A stretch of 64,000 nt of DNA from Crotalaria pallida (lineage: Eukaryota > Streptophyta > Magnoliopsida > Fabales > Fabaceae). Below are positions 34,042 to 46,730 of the stretch, in pieces; position 1 is the stretch's first letter, and the number at the start of each line of letters is the position of its first letter. A program made the translations under genes and the position numbers. A model generated the notes under the pieces. It saw only the letters and a list, made by a program, of their open reading frames with translations, did not search any database and was not told the origin of the DNA. The stretch spans positions 44,086,206 to 44,150,205 of the forward strand of contig CM075650.1 in assembly GCA_037953625.1 (NCBI GenBank). Reading direction: 5' to 3'.

Positions 34042-37000
34042 TGTAACACCCCGCATTTTTCCCGTACGTGCGTAAACGATCTTTAACGAAAGAAACTTTG
34101 AAATTATGATTTTCTGAAAAAGTGTTTTCGAGAGAAAGAAATAAAGTAGTGATTTCAATGGATTTTTAGAAACAAGAGGTTTATGGAAGAAAAGTGAATG
34201 GTTTTATTGAGATGTAAAATGGTTTGTTGAGGTGTGATTTTTATTAAAAGAATGATTTTGTGAAAAATGAAATTTTTGGATCTATTATCTTTGAAAATTC
34301 ATAACTTTTAAACCGTAACTCGGAATTTTATGATCTTTATATGAAAACGATAGTTTTGAAACCTAGAATTTGAAAATGTAATTTTTAGAATTTTCTGGGC
34401 TGATTTATAAAAATTTATTTTCAGAATAAAAGAAATACGAATTTTAAAGAAATGGAGTTTTGTGATGTATTGTGATATGAATTTTTGTATGATGAGTGCT
34501 TGATTGAATGTGTGTATTTGATTTTATGTGTGTGATACGTGATGCATATGAATGGTGTGCAACTAGGATTTCCTAGAATTAATTAAATTGTAGTATAGGA
34601 ATTAATAAATTAAAGTAAGTATGATTAGAAAATAAAATAATGATAATCATGTATGCATGTGTGTGTGAATTGTGTGCATGTGTGAGAGTGCCACGGTTGT
34701 GCTTGTGCATGAAGGTGTGTATGTGTCATTTGCATGTGCATGATATGTGTGTGCTATGTGTAAGCCGTGTGTGTGTGTGTGCTTAGGGAGTAAGCAACTA
34801 AGGAACCAAATAGAACCAAACTAGAACTAAGGAGTAACTAAGTGTCCAAAACCCTAACTAAGAGCCAACTATCCCTTGAACCTAAGTGACCCCTAGTATG
34901 CTAGACCACTCCTTCTTGTCCCCTTGACTTTAGCAACCTTAGCCATGCAAACCTTTGTCAAGACCAAATTGCCCTCCTTAGTTATGCTTAGACCGAAATT
35001 TTTAAAAGGGCAAAGGAGGGATGATTCGTGATTTATATATGCATGTAGCCATTCCTTCACCCATTTTCATTTTTCACTCTTCAAACACAAACACTTCTCT
35101 AAGGACTCACTCAACCCTTAGAGAAAAATAGAAAAGAAATAAGAGAAAGAGAGAAGGAGAGGAGGCCGTGAGCCTTAGGAAGAAGAAGAAGAAGAACCAC
35201 CTTTAGATCAAGCCATTTTCTTTGAAGATTTAAGCATTAGGAGCTTGAAGAACCAACCCTTCTTACTAGGAAATTCGAAGATCAAGAGGAAGAAATGTAA
35301 TAGTCTAGTTTTTCTTTTTAGTTTGTAGATCCCTTTTATCTCTTCTTGCATGTTCATTTCTATGCTTTATAAGGTGAATTTGTGTACTATTCTTTCTTGA
35401 TCTTGGACTTTCATGGGCTAAAAATAATTTGTAATAAGTGTAGCTCTATGTTTATGTTTCGGTTTATGTTTTCTTTGTTAGATCTAATTGTTTTTCTAAC
35501 TCAAAACCTATAGATCTAGAGTTTGTTTAAGATCTTGTGAAGCTTGACCTAGATCCTTCTTGCATGTGTATTTTTCTTGTTCTAAGTCATGATCTATGTG
35601 TGTTTATGTGCTTATTTGACAAATTAAATTATGATCTAAGTTTAGGGAATGGTAAAATAAATTAATTGGTCTTGCATGTTGAATTTCTTGCTTGAACCGT
35701 GAGCTATGTTACTTTTAAGAAAGAATTTGATAAATGAAGTTGTGATTTGAACTTGATCTAATTGTTTAAATGGTGATTTATGATGTGTTTGTATGATTTC
35801 TCCATGAACAAATATATGATTCAAGTTTGCTTGAACATAAAATTGAAACCTTTTATTTTACACGTTTATTTGATAATGACTTTGTTGAGTTATGTGCATA
35901 TTTATAATGATCCAAGTTTTTAAAACATGCATGTTAAAGTTTAAGTAGAAGAATCATGTTTTTATTTTATGCATGTCACGGTTTCAAAGTAGAAAATTAA
36001 TAAACAAGTTTTAAAATGATTTTTGAAGTGTAAACATGATTTAACTTAAGTATTTGATTTTATGTGTGCCATGTTTTGTGAAGAGGCCATTCGGCCATAT
36101 TAAATGAAAATGGATTCCATGCTCTCTTTTGTGTAAAGAGTTGATGCATGTATAGGATAAGATTAGATATAATAGTTTTGGGTGCATGCATGTTATTCTA
36201 AAGTGTTTAAAAGGTAATCTTGATTTTATTTAAGAAAAAGTGATGAACTTGAGTTATTTGTGTATGTGATATGCTTAAATGGTGTAGTGTGATGTTTGAT
36301 TTAATTATGTAACTTTTGTATGTTGAAAATTGAACCAAGACCTTGCATTCTTGCATGTTAGCATTCGGCCATGAGAGAAAGAAATAGGAAAATTTTATTT
36401 GATCAATGTTTAAGTTGCATATATGATGAAATTAATTTAGTTTAAAGGCTTAGAATGTGCATGCATGAATTAATTGCTTTTAAAGTAAAATATGTGTGAA
36501 ACTTTAAAAGGATTGCGATTTAACTTGTTGTTTGATTTAAAATTTCGGTTGAATTTTCCTTTTGATGCTCTCGGTTTCAATCTAAAAAGAAAGAAAATAA
36601 TTTCATTTGCTATATGCTTTTATGTTTGCATCAATCTTTGTAAAATTGCATCTATATGATTCGGCCAATACATGTTAGTATAGTTAGGAAAATTGTTTCT
36701 ATGAAATGATTTCTGTGAATGACTATATCTTGTGTGCATAATGCTATTTGTATGTGATTGGAATGATATGTTATTTGCTTGATCTCTTTTCGGTTTTTAA
36801 AGAATAAAAATACATAAATTGATTTGGAAAATGATGTATTGTTTGAATGTGTTTTCTATTTGAATTTCCAAATAATTGAAAAGATGTTTTACTGAAAAGT
36901 GTGGTTTAAGAAACTCAAATTGATTTGAAAGTGGTTTTGGAACTTTATTTTCTTAAGTACTGAAACTTGTTTAATAATAATGATTTTTACAACATGAACA

Positions 37001-39786
37001 TTTTAAAGTAAGGATTCTGTTTTAATAAGAAAATCATTTTAGAATTGTTCCAAAGTTTTCTTGAAAACATTTTTCTGGATTTGAAAGGGAATGAATTCAA
37101 AGTGTTTTCTAAAATAAATTAATGAATTCGTTAAGAACGTTTCTAACGCACGGGGAAAAATGCTATAGTTCGGACGACCGACGCAAAGGAAACGAGACGG
37201 GATTAGCGATCGGGAAATCTCGGAAAGCTTGCGGATGCTTACGGTATTTGAGGTGAGAGAGGGGATTCCCTTAAGACGTCGTGGTATTTAGGTAACTTAT
37301 TAAGAGGTCCAACCATCTCAAAGGTTGGACTCCAATCTCATTTAGCGTAGTGGTGTATGTGATAGCGATTGTTTGATTGTTTGTTTAGCTATCCACCCGA
37401 ACGGCTGAGATTGGATTATTAATTATGATATTATGTTATTTGATTGATTATGTTTGAGTTGTTCAATTATTTTATGATCCATTTATTGGTTGAGTAGCTA
37501 TGATATTGTTGGGATACGGTGATGAGCTGAATAAGGTGTTGATAATAATTAATTGTAAGAATAAGAAAACGTGATTGAAAGAAAGAAGAGTGATGATAAA
37601 GATTAAACAAGTCATGGAATGCAAAAAGAAAGATGTTGAAAGGAGATGTGATCTGAGGAAAGATGTGATTTAAGGAAAGATGTGATTTGAGGAAAGATGT
37701 GATTGAGAAAAGATGCTGAGATGTGGTGTGGCTCCTGTTTTTGGTTTTAGTCTGGGACTAGTGTTGAGTTGAGCTTGCTCCTCCACTAGCGCTCAGCAAA
37801 ATGTGATTTCTTGTTTTTACTTTTGGAAAGAGCCTAGTGTTGAGTCGAGCTTGCTCCTCCATTAGCACTCATCCAAAAGTATGATTTTTGAAAACGGTTT
37901 TGAAAAGAGATTTTTGGAAAAGGTTTTCGAAAAGGTATTTTGATGAGAGGTGAAACAGTATTTTCAAAAGAGTTTTATGAAACAATTTCTTTGAAAAAGT
38001 TTTGAGAAAAGATATATTTTTGGGAAAAGTTTTTGGAAACAATCTTTTGATAAAGTTCTTTGAAATGCTATTTCGAGAAAGTCTTTTTGGTAAGGAAATT
38101 TTAGAGAAAACCTCTTTGAAACAATATTTCGAGAAAGTTTTGCGAAGGAATATTTTTGAGGAAATTTATGGAAGAATATTTTTGAAAGAGTTTTATGAAG
38201 TGAAAGTTTTGTGAAATGATATTTTCGAAAAAGTTTTGCAAAGGATGTTTCTGAGAAAAATGAGGAAATGAGCCCTGAGAAGGAGAGGAATTGTGTGATG
38301 AGTTGAGATGATGAAATGTGATGAGAAAGAGTGTGACATGAGATGTTGAAATGTGATGTGATGAATTGGGGAACAATTTGAACGATTAGTGGTCGGGCTT
38401 CGTTGAAGGGATGCACCAAGGACGAGTCGATCATTAGGATTAAGCCGTTAATTAAAAGCTTGAAAACTTTAAAAGATTATTAAAAGACATGAATAACGCG
38501 GTGAGGTATGAGAGTGTGTCGAAGTAGTGGAGAGGAAGAAACGATAAGTATCTGCGGATACTTAGGACGAGATTGCATTAGGGGAGGACGATGACGGTGA
38601 AACGTCAAGAAGTCTAGAGTACTGTTCTAGGCAGAACGAACTCCATAAGTGGTGCACTAACGTGGTGGGGACTGGGTCTAATACCGTGGTAAGTTCTGCA
38701 CTCGAGACTAGAACTGTACTGTCGCCCCCTAGATTGCAAATCGAGAACAGTGAGAGGGACTGGAACGGGGCATTTGTGATTGTCGCTGAGAGCGTGCACT
38801 GTTGTTTATGATTATGATTTGAGGCAAGGCCTCCTGGTCTGGGACCATTTATGTGTTGTGACAGCTGTCGTGCCCGCGTGGTAAAGGTCCTGTACTCCTG
38901 TTTGCTTCCGACTAGGTGTGGATGGATGACCGAGGAGATGTAGACGTGAGTGCCGTTTTCCTCAATGATGGTTCCCCAAGCCATTGAGTGAGTTGAAATG
39001 ATAAGACTTAATAAACTTAAAGATTCGAGAAGAATGGTTCAGTGATGGTGTTAAATATAGAATGAGATGTGAGAAGAGATGATAACCTGGTATTCATATG
39101 ATGATGATGATGATTTTTGTGTAATGATGATGATGATTATGTTTGTTTATATGAGTTGTTTTTCATTTACTGCTTTATCTTAATAATTGCCTATCGTAAA
39201 TCCACATAGTCGACATTACATGTTTTGGGTAGCTCACTCTCTCCTACATGTCTGTTTGGTATTGGGAAAATTCTATATGGTCTTTAGAAAGGAAACGTGG
39301 AGAGACTGCTAGCTCGTTACGAGGAAGAAAAGGAAACATGAGAAGCTGCTATGGAAAGTATCGCTAAGGAGGCTGCTGAGGATGGCGCTGCTGATAACCC
39401 GAGAATTTGACAAGAATTAGAGTAGCGCAGCGGAAGCGTTAGTGTCGATGACTAGCAGCTAGGTAATTCCCTTTCAGAGTTTTGTAATTCCATTGCAGTT
39501 ACTTATAAATCCTGGCTCTATAGTGCTGTAACCCCAACTAAAGTTTATTTTAGTACTAATGTTTTGAAATGAGTAACGGGCCGTGTTTTAAACAATGTTT
39601 TTGAAAACGAGTTTCAAAGTGCGGTGTCTTGTGACGTCTCGGTTTGGAACTTGAAAGGTTTATGCAATGAGAGAACACGAGTTTTAAATTGTAACTGTGT
39701 TTTGAAAACCCAAGTGTTCTCATCTTGCATAACACGCATTGAAAAAAAAATTGGCCCTAATTTTCACTATTTTTCATTATGGTTTC
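34042..39786 (+). mobile_element. Solo LTR B (main part, about 5.8 kb in total)
   Basis: Starts TGTAACACCCCGC after TSD GTATA (34037-34041). After removal of the inserted LTR C it continues for 24 bp at 58813-58836, ending GGGGTGTTACA and then GTATA (58837-58841). There is no PBS, PPT or second LTR, so it is a solo LTR left by LTR-LTR recombination. It has a TATA-like TTTATATATG (about 35031), a GA-rich leader and a long AT-rich body. Open frames at 37960-38430 are low complexity (Phe/Ser/Lys). Confidence 0.85.
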
Positions 39787-40029
39787 TGTAACACCCCAAA
39801 ATTTTAATTCCCGATTAATGAATAATTAATTATAAAGTTTATTATAATTAAATTTCTATTTTTAATCTTTGATCAAAACCTGAGTTTATATTGCTAGAAT
39901 TCATGTTGGTAATTATTTTATGCATAAATAAATATTTTGCATATTAGTCCTTGATTTGGGCCTAGAGGTAATTATAGGAAAGAATTTGGAGGGAAAGTAA
40001 ATGAAATAATTATTTTTCAAAAATGGGAC

Positions 40030-41430
40030 AAAATACTCGAGTATTTATCGGAAAACTCGAGTATTCTGGACAGAGTTGCACGAGTTAGTGCGTTTGGTGA
40101 GTCACCATTAACAATTCTCTCTTCTTGCCACGAATACTCCATCACCAACAGCTCAATGGCGTCGTGTCGCCCTGCATGGGCCTTCTCCATGTCTATAAAA
40201 GCTCAGCAACACCGAATTCGTGAAGAATTTTGGCTAAGTTTGGGTTTGATGAGCAAGTAGGGTTTCTGGATTGTGCCCTTCGATTCTTCCTTTGTGTTGA
40301 CTTGAGCGATAAACTATACACGAATACAAAGCTCACATCACGAGCTTTGTGTAAACACCAAAATCGTGAGGATTGAGTGAGTGTGGTGGAAGATTCAAGG
40401 ATTGGAAGTAAAGTTGTTCTTGGTCAAGCTGTTGTCTGGAGCTTACTTTGGATTCGATTTCTGGTAAGCTCATGAGTCCTTGAGTCTCACATTCGAATCC
40501 CTTAGTTAGTATGTGTTGCATAGAGTCTAGAAAATCTAATTTCCCCAATTTGTATCTCTGTTTCATGTGTGAACCAATTCAATTTTGGTGGTGCACTCAA
40601 ACTGCTCTGCATGTTGGTGTTTGAAGTGGTTCTTGGTGCTGTGGGGCTTTTTCTTGCAATCTCGTTGTTGATTCACGTCTGAGAGGTAAGGGGAAGTAAT
40701 TTCATGCACTAGATAGGGTTTAAATCCATGATTTTCATTAGAGAGCCACCAAGAGGCTCTAAGGGCTTAGTTTGAATAGGAACTTTGGTTTGGAGACCAA
40801 TCCATGCTCTATGACTGTGTTGAGCAAGTTCTAAATCATGCATGCAAGCTTAAATGACCATTTTTTTAAGAGTGTGATTTTATCTTGCAATTTGAGGTGT
40901 TGAGTTGCTAAATTGTGTATTTTATGCATAAATGATTAATTCTCTGTCAAATTTGTTATTTGATATGAAATGAGTATTGTAACATGTTCAGTATATGGTA
41001 TATGAACTATTGTGATCATTGGTCTGGGTTAAAAATGTTTAGAAATTGAAATGGTATGTAAAAACCAAGTTTCCAGTCTGTTCTGCCTGCAAATACTCGA
41101 GTATATGGCTTAACACTCGAGTATTTCGTGGTGCACCAGTGTGAAAATTGGCGCACCAACTTGAGAATCAGGCTTGGCACTCGAGTATTTCAGATGTAAC
41201 AAGAGTAAAAATTGATGAACAACTCGAGTAATATCTGAACTACTCGAGTATTCTGGGTAATGAACTACTCGAGTATCTCATGAATTACTCGAGTATATTT
41301 ATGAAGATCTGAAAACTTAAACCTCTAAAAAGACATGAACGACTCGAGTATAATTATGAACTACTCGAGTAAAATCTGGAAACTGATGAACTACTCGAGT
41401 ATTATGGAAAACACTCGAGTATTTTAGTCA
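40030..41430. repeat. ACTCGAGT palindrome clusters in LTR C
   Basis: Thirteen ACTCGAGTA-type palindromes: two at 40030-40075, just upstream of the TATA box, and eleven at 41090-41430. Confidence 0.92.
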
Positions 41431-42111
41431 GAAGCTTAAAAATACCATTTTCAATTTTAAGTCATTTTGTTAACACTTAAAGGACAATAAACCAAGTGAT
41501 CCTGGACTTAAAAGAAATTGATTAATATAAGTATACCGTTTGGATGACGGGATGTGATCGGGTGGCACATTATATATTAACCAATTTCCTTTAATCTTAA
41601 AAATGATGCATTCATTTGGAGTTTGGATGGTAAGTCGTTTATCATGTTTTGGTAACATGAGGAGGGCCTCTGGGAGTGCCAATACGCTTGCTTGATGACA
41701 CGTTGAAGACGTGGTCGGCTTAGTGGATGCCGATATGGTTACACCGTTTGGATGACGGGATGTGCTCGGGTGGCACGGATTCCAAGCTTGTCGTGTACAT
41801 TCTAGGTGAATGTACGAATTGTTGTATACCTAGGAATACAACGCACTGGTGAGTGCTGGGTTGTCAGGGATGGACGTCAGAGAGTGACATAGAATGATGG
41901 AGATAGGCTTGAGAGTTAGATTCATGCATCATGCCATTCATTTAAATTAAGTGTGATGAACGAAACAAGTGTGAGCATCCTACTTGCATTCAATACTTGC
42001 TAAGTGCTAAATGTGATTGTTGTTCATTGTTGCATATTTACATATTCATATCGTGCAAATTTATACCCTGTTGATTATGTGTATAGAAATGCTTACCCCT
42101 ATGCCCTGTAG

Positions 42112-42585
42112 GTGATGTCTCGTTACATTGCATTTATCGAGATCCGACCACTTCCTAGGGGCACATGGATCTATGAGGACCATCGCGCGGTGTTCGAGGG
42201 AGAGGTAGAGATTACCTTCTACCACCCGAACCCGTTAATTCGATTCCGTCCTCGTAGATTTAGGATTCCCATCATATACACTATGCATGTACCCCCGTTT
42301 TACACATACCATGGACCACCTCCCACACGACCAGCTCGCTCTTACCACAGTTTCCGCTTTCGACCTACCCGCTCACACCTTTTTTCTTCTAGAGTCGTCC
42401 GCGAGGAGACTCCCCCTTCTGATCCGAGGAGCCCAGTCAGGGTTTCACCATCACCTGACCCGGTACCCAGTGGTAGGGTACACTCTCCCTCGGATGAGAT
42501 CGAGGAGGATCCGGTGGAGGACGAGAGTGGGAGCGAGCCTGTCGTGCATTCTACTGGGAGCGATTGGAGGGACGATGATCCCTAG
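42112..42585 (+). CDS. Hypothetical ORF inside LTR C
   Basis: A 157-codon frame beginning right after an acceptor-like CTGTAG/GTG. The protein is Arg/Pro/Ser-rich with an acidic C-terminus; I see no known domain, signal peptide or membrane segment. The first ATG codon is at 42115. Its place after a possible LTR intron is suggestive, but comparable LTRs nearby (H, I, B) do not keep an obvious homologous frame, so chance is quite possible. Confidence 0.25.
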   Translation: MMSRYIAFIEIRPLPRGTWIYEDHRAVFEGEVEITFYHPNPLIRFRPRRFRIPIIYTMHVPPFYTYHGPPPTRPARSYHSFRFRPTRSHLFSSRVVREETPPSDPRSPVRVSPSPDPVPSGRVHSPSDEIEEDPVEDESGSEPVVHSTGSDWRDDDP

Positions 42586-43190
42586 GTATATGTATATGGT
42601 GTATGATGTGGATGGAGGATCCGATGTGGAGTTGCTGTGGAGGATACTTTGCTGCTGCTGCTGTGTTGATGATGATGCTACTACCTTATTACTTATGTTC
42701 TTTGGAGACTGCTGCTATCACTACTACTACATCTGATGCTGCTAGATCTACGTGACCACCCTTAGAGTTATATTTTGGTTATGTATATATGTTGTAGATA
42801 TACTTTTGGAGTACTCTAGGGTTTTGGTTGCACTGCTATGTAGATCTGTTTGTGGACTTGTATTTTGGATCTTGGAGACTTGATGTTGGGACTATGTACT
42901 TATAACTCTTTTCATATATATGTATATACCTATGGTTATATTACTAATAGTTGCGTAGTCCTATAATTTTCGCTTACTCTGATTTAATCTATTTGAGAGT
43001 TCGGCTGTGAAAACTATTCGATGGTATCAGTTTTATCAAATAAAGCAAGGGTAGCTTTAGTCATTTTCTATGATCTAAAAACGATTTCAAAAGACGAATG
43101 TTACCCAACTTTTGAAAAGGTTTTAGAAATCGCCGAATTCGATACAACTGTTTCGAAATGCTTTAGAGTTTATTCTCCAAGAATTCTAAG

Positions 43191-43521
43191 TGTAGTGGAT
43201 CTCAAAAATAGATCCACCACGATGTGTGTTGGTGGTTGTTGCAGCTGACGAGGGTGACCCCGGTCCTACGTACCCCCAATGATAAGGGGATCAAGCCACA
43301 CGTAGTTCTTGAGAGTAGGGATGAGAGAACATACCTTAGCCCCTATAGCATGGCGATACTTATAGGGGAAGTTGTGTTGTGATGCCTTATGGGCCTGTTC
43401 GGCCCAGTAGGGCTGACATGGCTCTTAGAGAATAAGAAGGATGAGTTATTCACCCTTATCCTGTACTAGAGAGCTCATGCTTATCCTGTAGCGATAGGAT
43501 TTATTATTGGTTAACCCTACA
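43191..43521 (-). repeat. Left (3') LTR of element E, 331 bp
   Basis: Starts TGTAGTGGATCTC and ends GGTTAACCCTACA. I count about three substitutions from the right LTR, apart from two length changes. Confidence 0.93.
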
Positions 43522-43565
43522 AGCCCCCCAAGCTCGTATAGGCTCGAAGAGCCTGTGCTGAGCTT
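43522..43565 (-). other. PPT of element E with adjoining hairpin
   Basis: On minus, GCTTGGGGGGCT abuts the 3' LTR. Directly next to it, at 43531-43565, AGCTC and GAGCT enclose the inner arms AGGCT and AGCCT. Confidence 0.75.
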
Positions 43566-43728
43566 CTGAGAGTTGGTGGTAACATAAAACATTGTTTGCA
43601 GGCGTGGTCTTCTGCTCGGAAGAGTGTTGCGGATGGTTGATAGTGCTCTTTTGTGCTCGGATGATGAAACTGAACGAGTACCCCGATCTCGAACCGAGTT
43701 CCCGCGGGGGGATCTGCCACAAGCTCGG

Positions 43729-44290
43729 TGAGGCAATCTCGGTGAGGCTCATCTCGAACCGAGCACAAGCTCGGTGAGGAACATCTCGAACCGAGTACAA
43801 GCTCGGTGAGGCTCATCTCGAACCGAGTACAAGCTCGGTGAGGAACATCTCGAACCGAGTACAAGCTCGGTAAGCTCGGTAAGAAACATCTCGAACCGAG
43901 TACAAGCTCGGTGAGGCTCATCTCGAACCGTGTGCAAGCTCGGTGAGGCTCATCTCGAACCGAGTGCAAGCTCGGTGAGGAACATCTCGAACCGAGTACA
44001 AGCTCGGTGAGGGTCATCTCGAACCGAGTGCAAGCTCGGTGAGGAACATCTCGAACCGAGTACAAGCTCGGTGAGGCTCATCTCGAACCGTGTGCAAGCT
44101 CGGTGAGGAACATCTCGAACCGAGTGCAAGCTCGGTGAGGAACATCTCGAATCGAGTACAAGCTCGGTGAGGGTCATCTCGAACCGAGTGCAAGCTCGGT
44201 GAGGAACATCTCGAACCGAGTACAAGCTCGGTGAGGCTCATCTCGAACCGTGTGCAAGCTCGGTGAGGAACATCTCGAACCGAGTTCCCG
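43729..44290. repeat. 32-bp hairpin tandem array in element E
   Basis: About 17-18 units of 32 bp, CTCGGTGAGGAACATCTCGA followed by ACCGAG, with alternating variants GAACAT and GCTCAT in the loop. It is homologous to the 30-bp array at 4263-4445. Predicted peptides across it are repeat artefacts. Confidence 0.93.
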
Positions 44291-44742
44291 CGGGGGGAGT
44301 TCCAGAATGGATTTAGGGGTGCTCCGAGATGAGGGTGATGAAGTTATGAGTGTAGTCAAAGTCGAATTGGACTATTGTTTTAAAAGTCACGTCATTTTTA
44401 AGGAGACATCCTTTTATGCGCTTGCCATGGTGAAAGCCGAAAGGCTTGTGCCAATGTATGCTGGCACGACTCAAACTGTTATTTGAAGTTCGAAGTGTGC
44501 CAAGATTATCACCAATTGGACCGTAACGTTTACGAGGGATTGCTTGTTGGAATGACAACCTTAGCCGAGGTGTATTCCTCGATCCGCGATGTATTGGGCC
44601 AGATATGAGCCGAGAGGCTTTGAGCCGAGAGGCTAAGCCAAGCTATCGGGTCGCAATCCTCGTTTTCACTTGTAGCCTCGCCGATCTGGCCGACTAACCG
44701 AGATCGTGGGCAAGTGCGTAAGAACATGATCCGAAGTGAGTG
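44291..44742 (-). other. Element E interior, left of Sirevirus
   Basis: Non-coding. The GCCTCGCCGATCTGGCCG and AGATCGTGGGCAAGTG words match 4548-4583 of element F. Confidence 0.6.
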
Positions 44743-44747
44743 AGTTT

Positions 44748-46321
44748 TGTTGGAAACCAACAAGCGGGCTAAGCAAATACTAGAGGGGGGGTGAATAGTA
44801 TTTTGAAGCACTAATACCAAATATTTCGATTGATAATTGAAGAATGGAGCTTAGACTGAATTTTCTGGAATCAGAAACAAAAGACTCGAGTCTTTTGTGA
44901 AATACTCGAGTTTTTCAGGATGAACAACTCGAGTCTTTTCTGAAATACTCGAGTTTTTACTATCAGATAGCAGAAAAACCAGAAACGAAAATTCAGCAAT
45001 TTAACTCAAATCAATTCAATAATAAACAGGAACTTATCCAACAGAATAGCAAGTAATCTAAATAACTTTTAACACAAAGATTCCTTGAACTTGCTACCTA
45101 ATTGTATAAATCCTAATTGATTGAAATGACTTAAGTCTATTGAGCTAGAAAGTAGATTAAAAGCAATAAACCAACACTCAAGCAATTTTATCCTGGTTCA
45201 CTCCAACAATGAGCTACATCCAGTCCTCCTAATCACTTAGGAGTTTCTACTAATAATCAAATTGTTAGAAATTACAAAGGATTTCTTGAGAATGGCCTCA
45301 CTCAACCTAACCCTTTCAAGAGTGTACCAAACTCTTGATTTCTACCCCAATTTGATTCCGGTGATTGAAGAACTCTTCACAAAGCTTCCTTGAACTCCCT
45401 TCAAGAAACTCCACCGGGCTAGGAACCTCCTAGTCTTGTGCTTGAGAACCTCTCAAGACTTCCAACACCCTAAGCCACTTAGGGTTTGCTTGGGAACAAT
45501 CCAAGACTTCGAATAATCAAGCTTTTTGTATGTGTATTACTAATCTCACAATGGATTAGCACAAATAAGCACAGCTCAATGTAAGAATTGAGGCCTAAAA
45601 CTCAACTTGGAATGAAATGTAAATATGAGTGAGAAGTTGAGCTTTTTGGGAATTAACACTTGAGAAGAGTAAATTAAGAAAGCTTGAATCAATATGATCT
45701 TGTTGTCTTGTTTGTTCTTGCACAAATTCAAAGAGAAATTTTACAATAAGGTTCTGAATTGCTCTCTTGGGTTGGATGAGACTCAAATGCCCTCAATTGG
45801 GTTTTTGAGTTTCTCCAACGTTCATTTTTGCTGATTGGACAAAAATACTCGAGTCTTTTGGTAAAAACTCGAGTCTTTTTGGTCGGTCACGAGTGAATTG
45901 GTGCACGAACAAGACTAACGGTCATAATTGCTGACCTGGCACAAATACTCGAGTTTTTCTACAAATACTCGAGTGTATACTCGAGTCTTTTTCAAAATAC
46001 TCGAGTATTTTGATCAGATATGGGAAAAATTATTTTTCAATTTTATTTTTCCTCTCAAGTATTAATTTTTGGTCAATCTCAACTTAATAAACATATAAAA
46101 ATTTATTCCTAGAAGAGACTAACTATTTCTACCCACTCTCAACCACTCTCAACATAAATTAGAAATTTACAATTAATATTTGATTGAGAATGATTGGGCA
46201 CTTGTCTTCTTTTCTTGACTTCTTGTTGATGTTGATGTTGCAATATCTTCAAGGCATGATTTGTTAATTATTTTGTCATCATCAAAACATAATCCACATA
46301 ATTAGGAGCATTGAATTCACA
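44748..46321 (-). repeat. Left (3') LTR of Sirevirus D
   Basis: TG...CA ends, same length as the right LTR, no indels noticed. ACTCGAGT palindromes occur at 44880-44960 (four) and 45845-46015 (six). Confidence 0.97.
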
Positions 46322-46730
46322 ATCTCCCCCTTTTTGGTGATGACAAAATAATTAACACTTGATCCATTTGTTAAGCTTGATCCACTTGGAGATGCAACTC
46401 CCCCTCACTATATGATACTTTTCACCTATCTAAAAATTCAGCTTGAGCAAAGATGTTATGACAATTTAATTTTAGCACCAAGCCTATGGTATTAGAGAAT
46501 TTAACAATTATCAGAGTATATACCATAATTAGAGATTTTAGGTGCAACAATATCAAGACAAGACAAGACAAGTGTAATATCTCTCCCCCTTTTTGTCATA
46601 CGCCAAAAAGATGTAACAATTTAGAAAAAGATCAAGGGAGGAGAGGTGCATAATCGGAAAACCCCATAACCAACTATGCAAATAAAACGGAGATATAATA
46701 ACGATAAAGAGCTCCCCCTGAAGCTTTGCA
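46322..46730 (-). other. PPT and upstream PPT-like repeats of Sirevirus D
   Basis: The PPT adjoining the LTR reads AAAAAGGGGGAGAT on minus. Three further CTCCCCCT tracts (plus strand) occur near 46400, 46582 and 46713. Several such tracts upstream of the 3' LTR are a described Sirevirus feature. Confidence 0.85.

Larger units (their letters stand above)
39787..43190 (+). mobile_element. Solo LTR C (main part, about 3.5 kb in total)
   Basis: Starts TGTAACACCCC after TSD GTTTC (39782-39786) and resumes at 58675-58807, ending GGGTGTCACA followed by GTTTC (58808-58812). TATA box TCTATAAAAG (about 40193), donor-like GAGAGGTAAGG (about 40684) and acceptor-like CCTGTAGGTG (about 42108). Palindrome clusters at 40030-40075 and 41090-41430. 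Inserted in LTR B. Confidence 0.88.

Noticed and set aside
37964..38434. Frame of 156 codons on minus
   Set aside because: Phe/Ser/Lys-rich translation of a GAAAA-type repetitive stretch in solo LTR B.
43446..44359. Long minus-strand frames across the 32-bp array
   Set aside because: Same artefact as in element F; the period of 32 shifts frame at each unit, giving overlapping spurious peptides.
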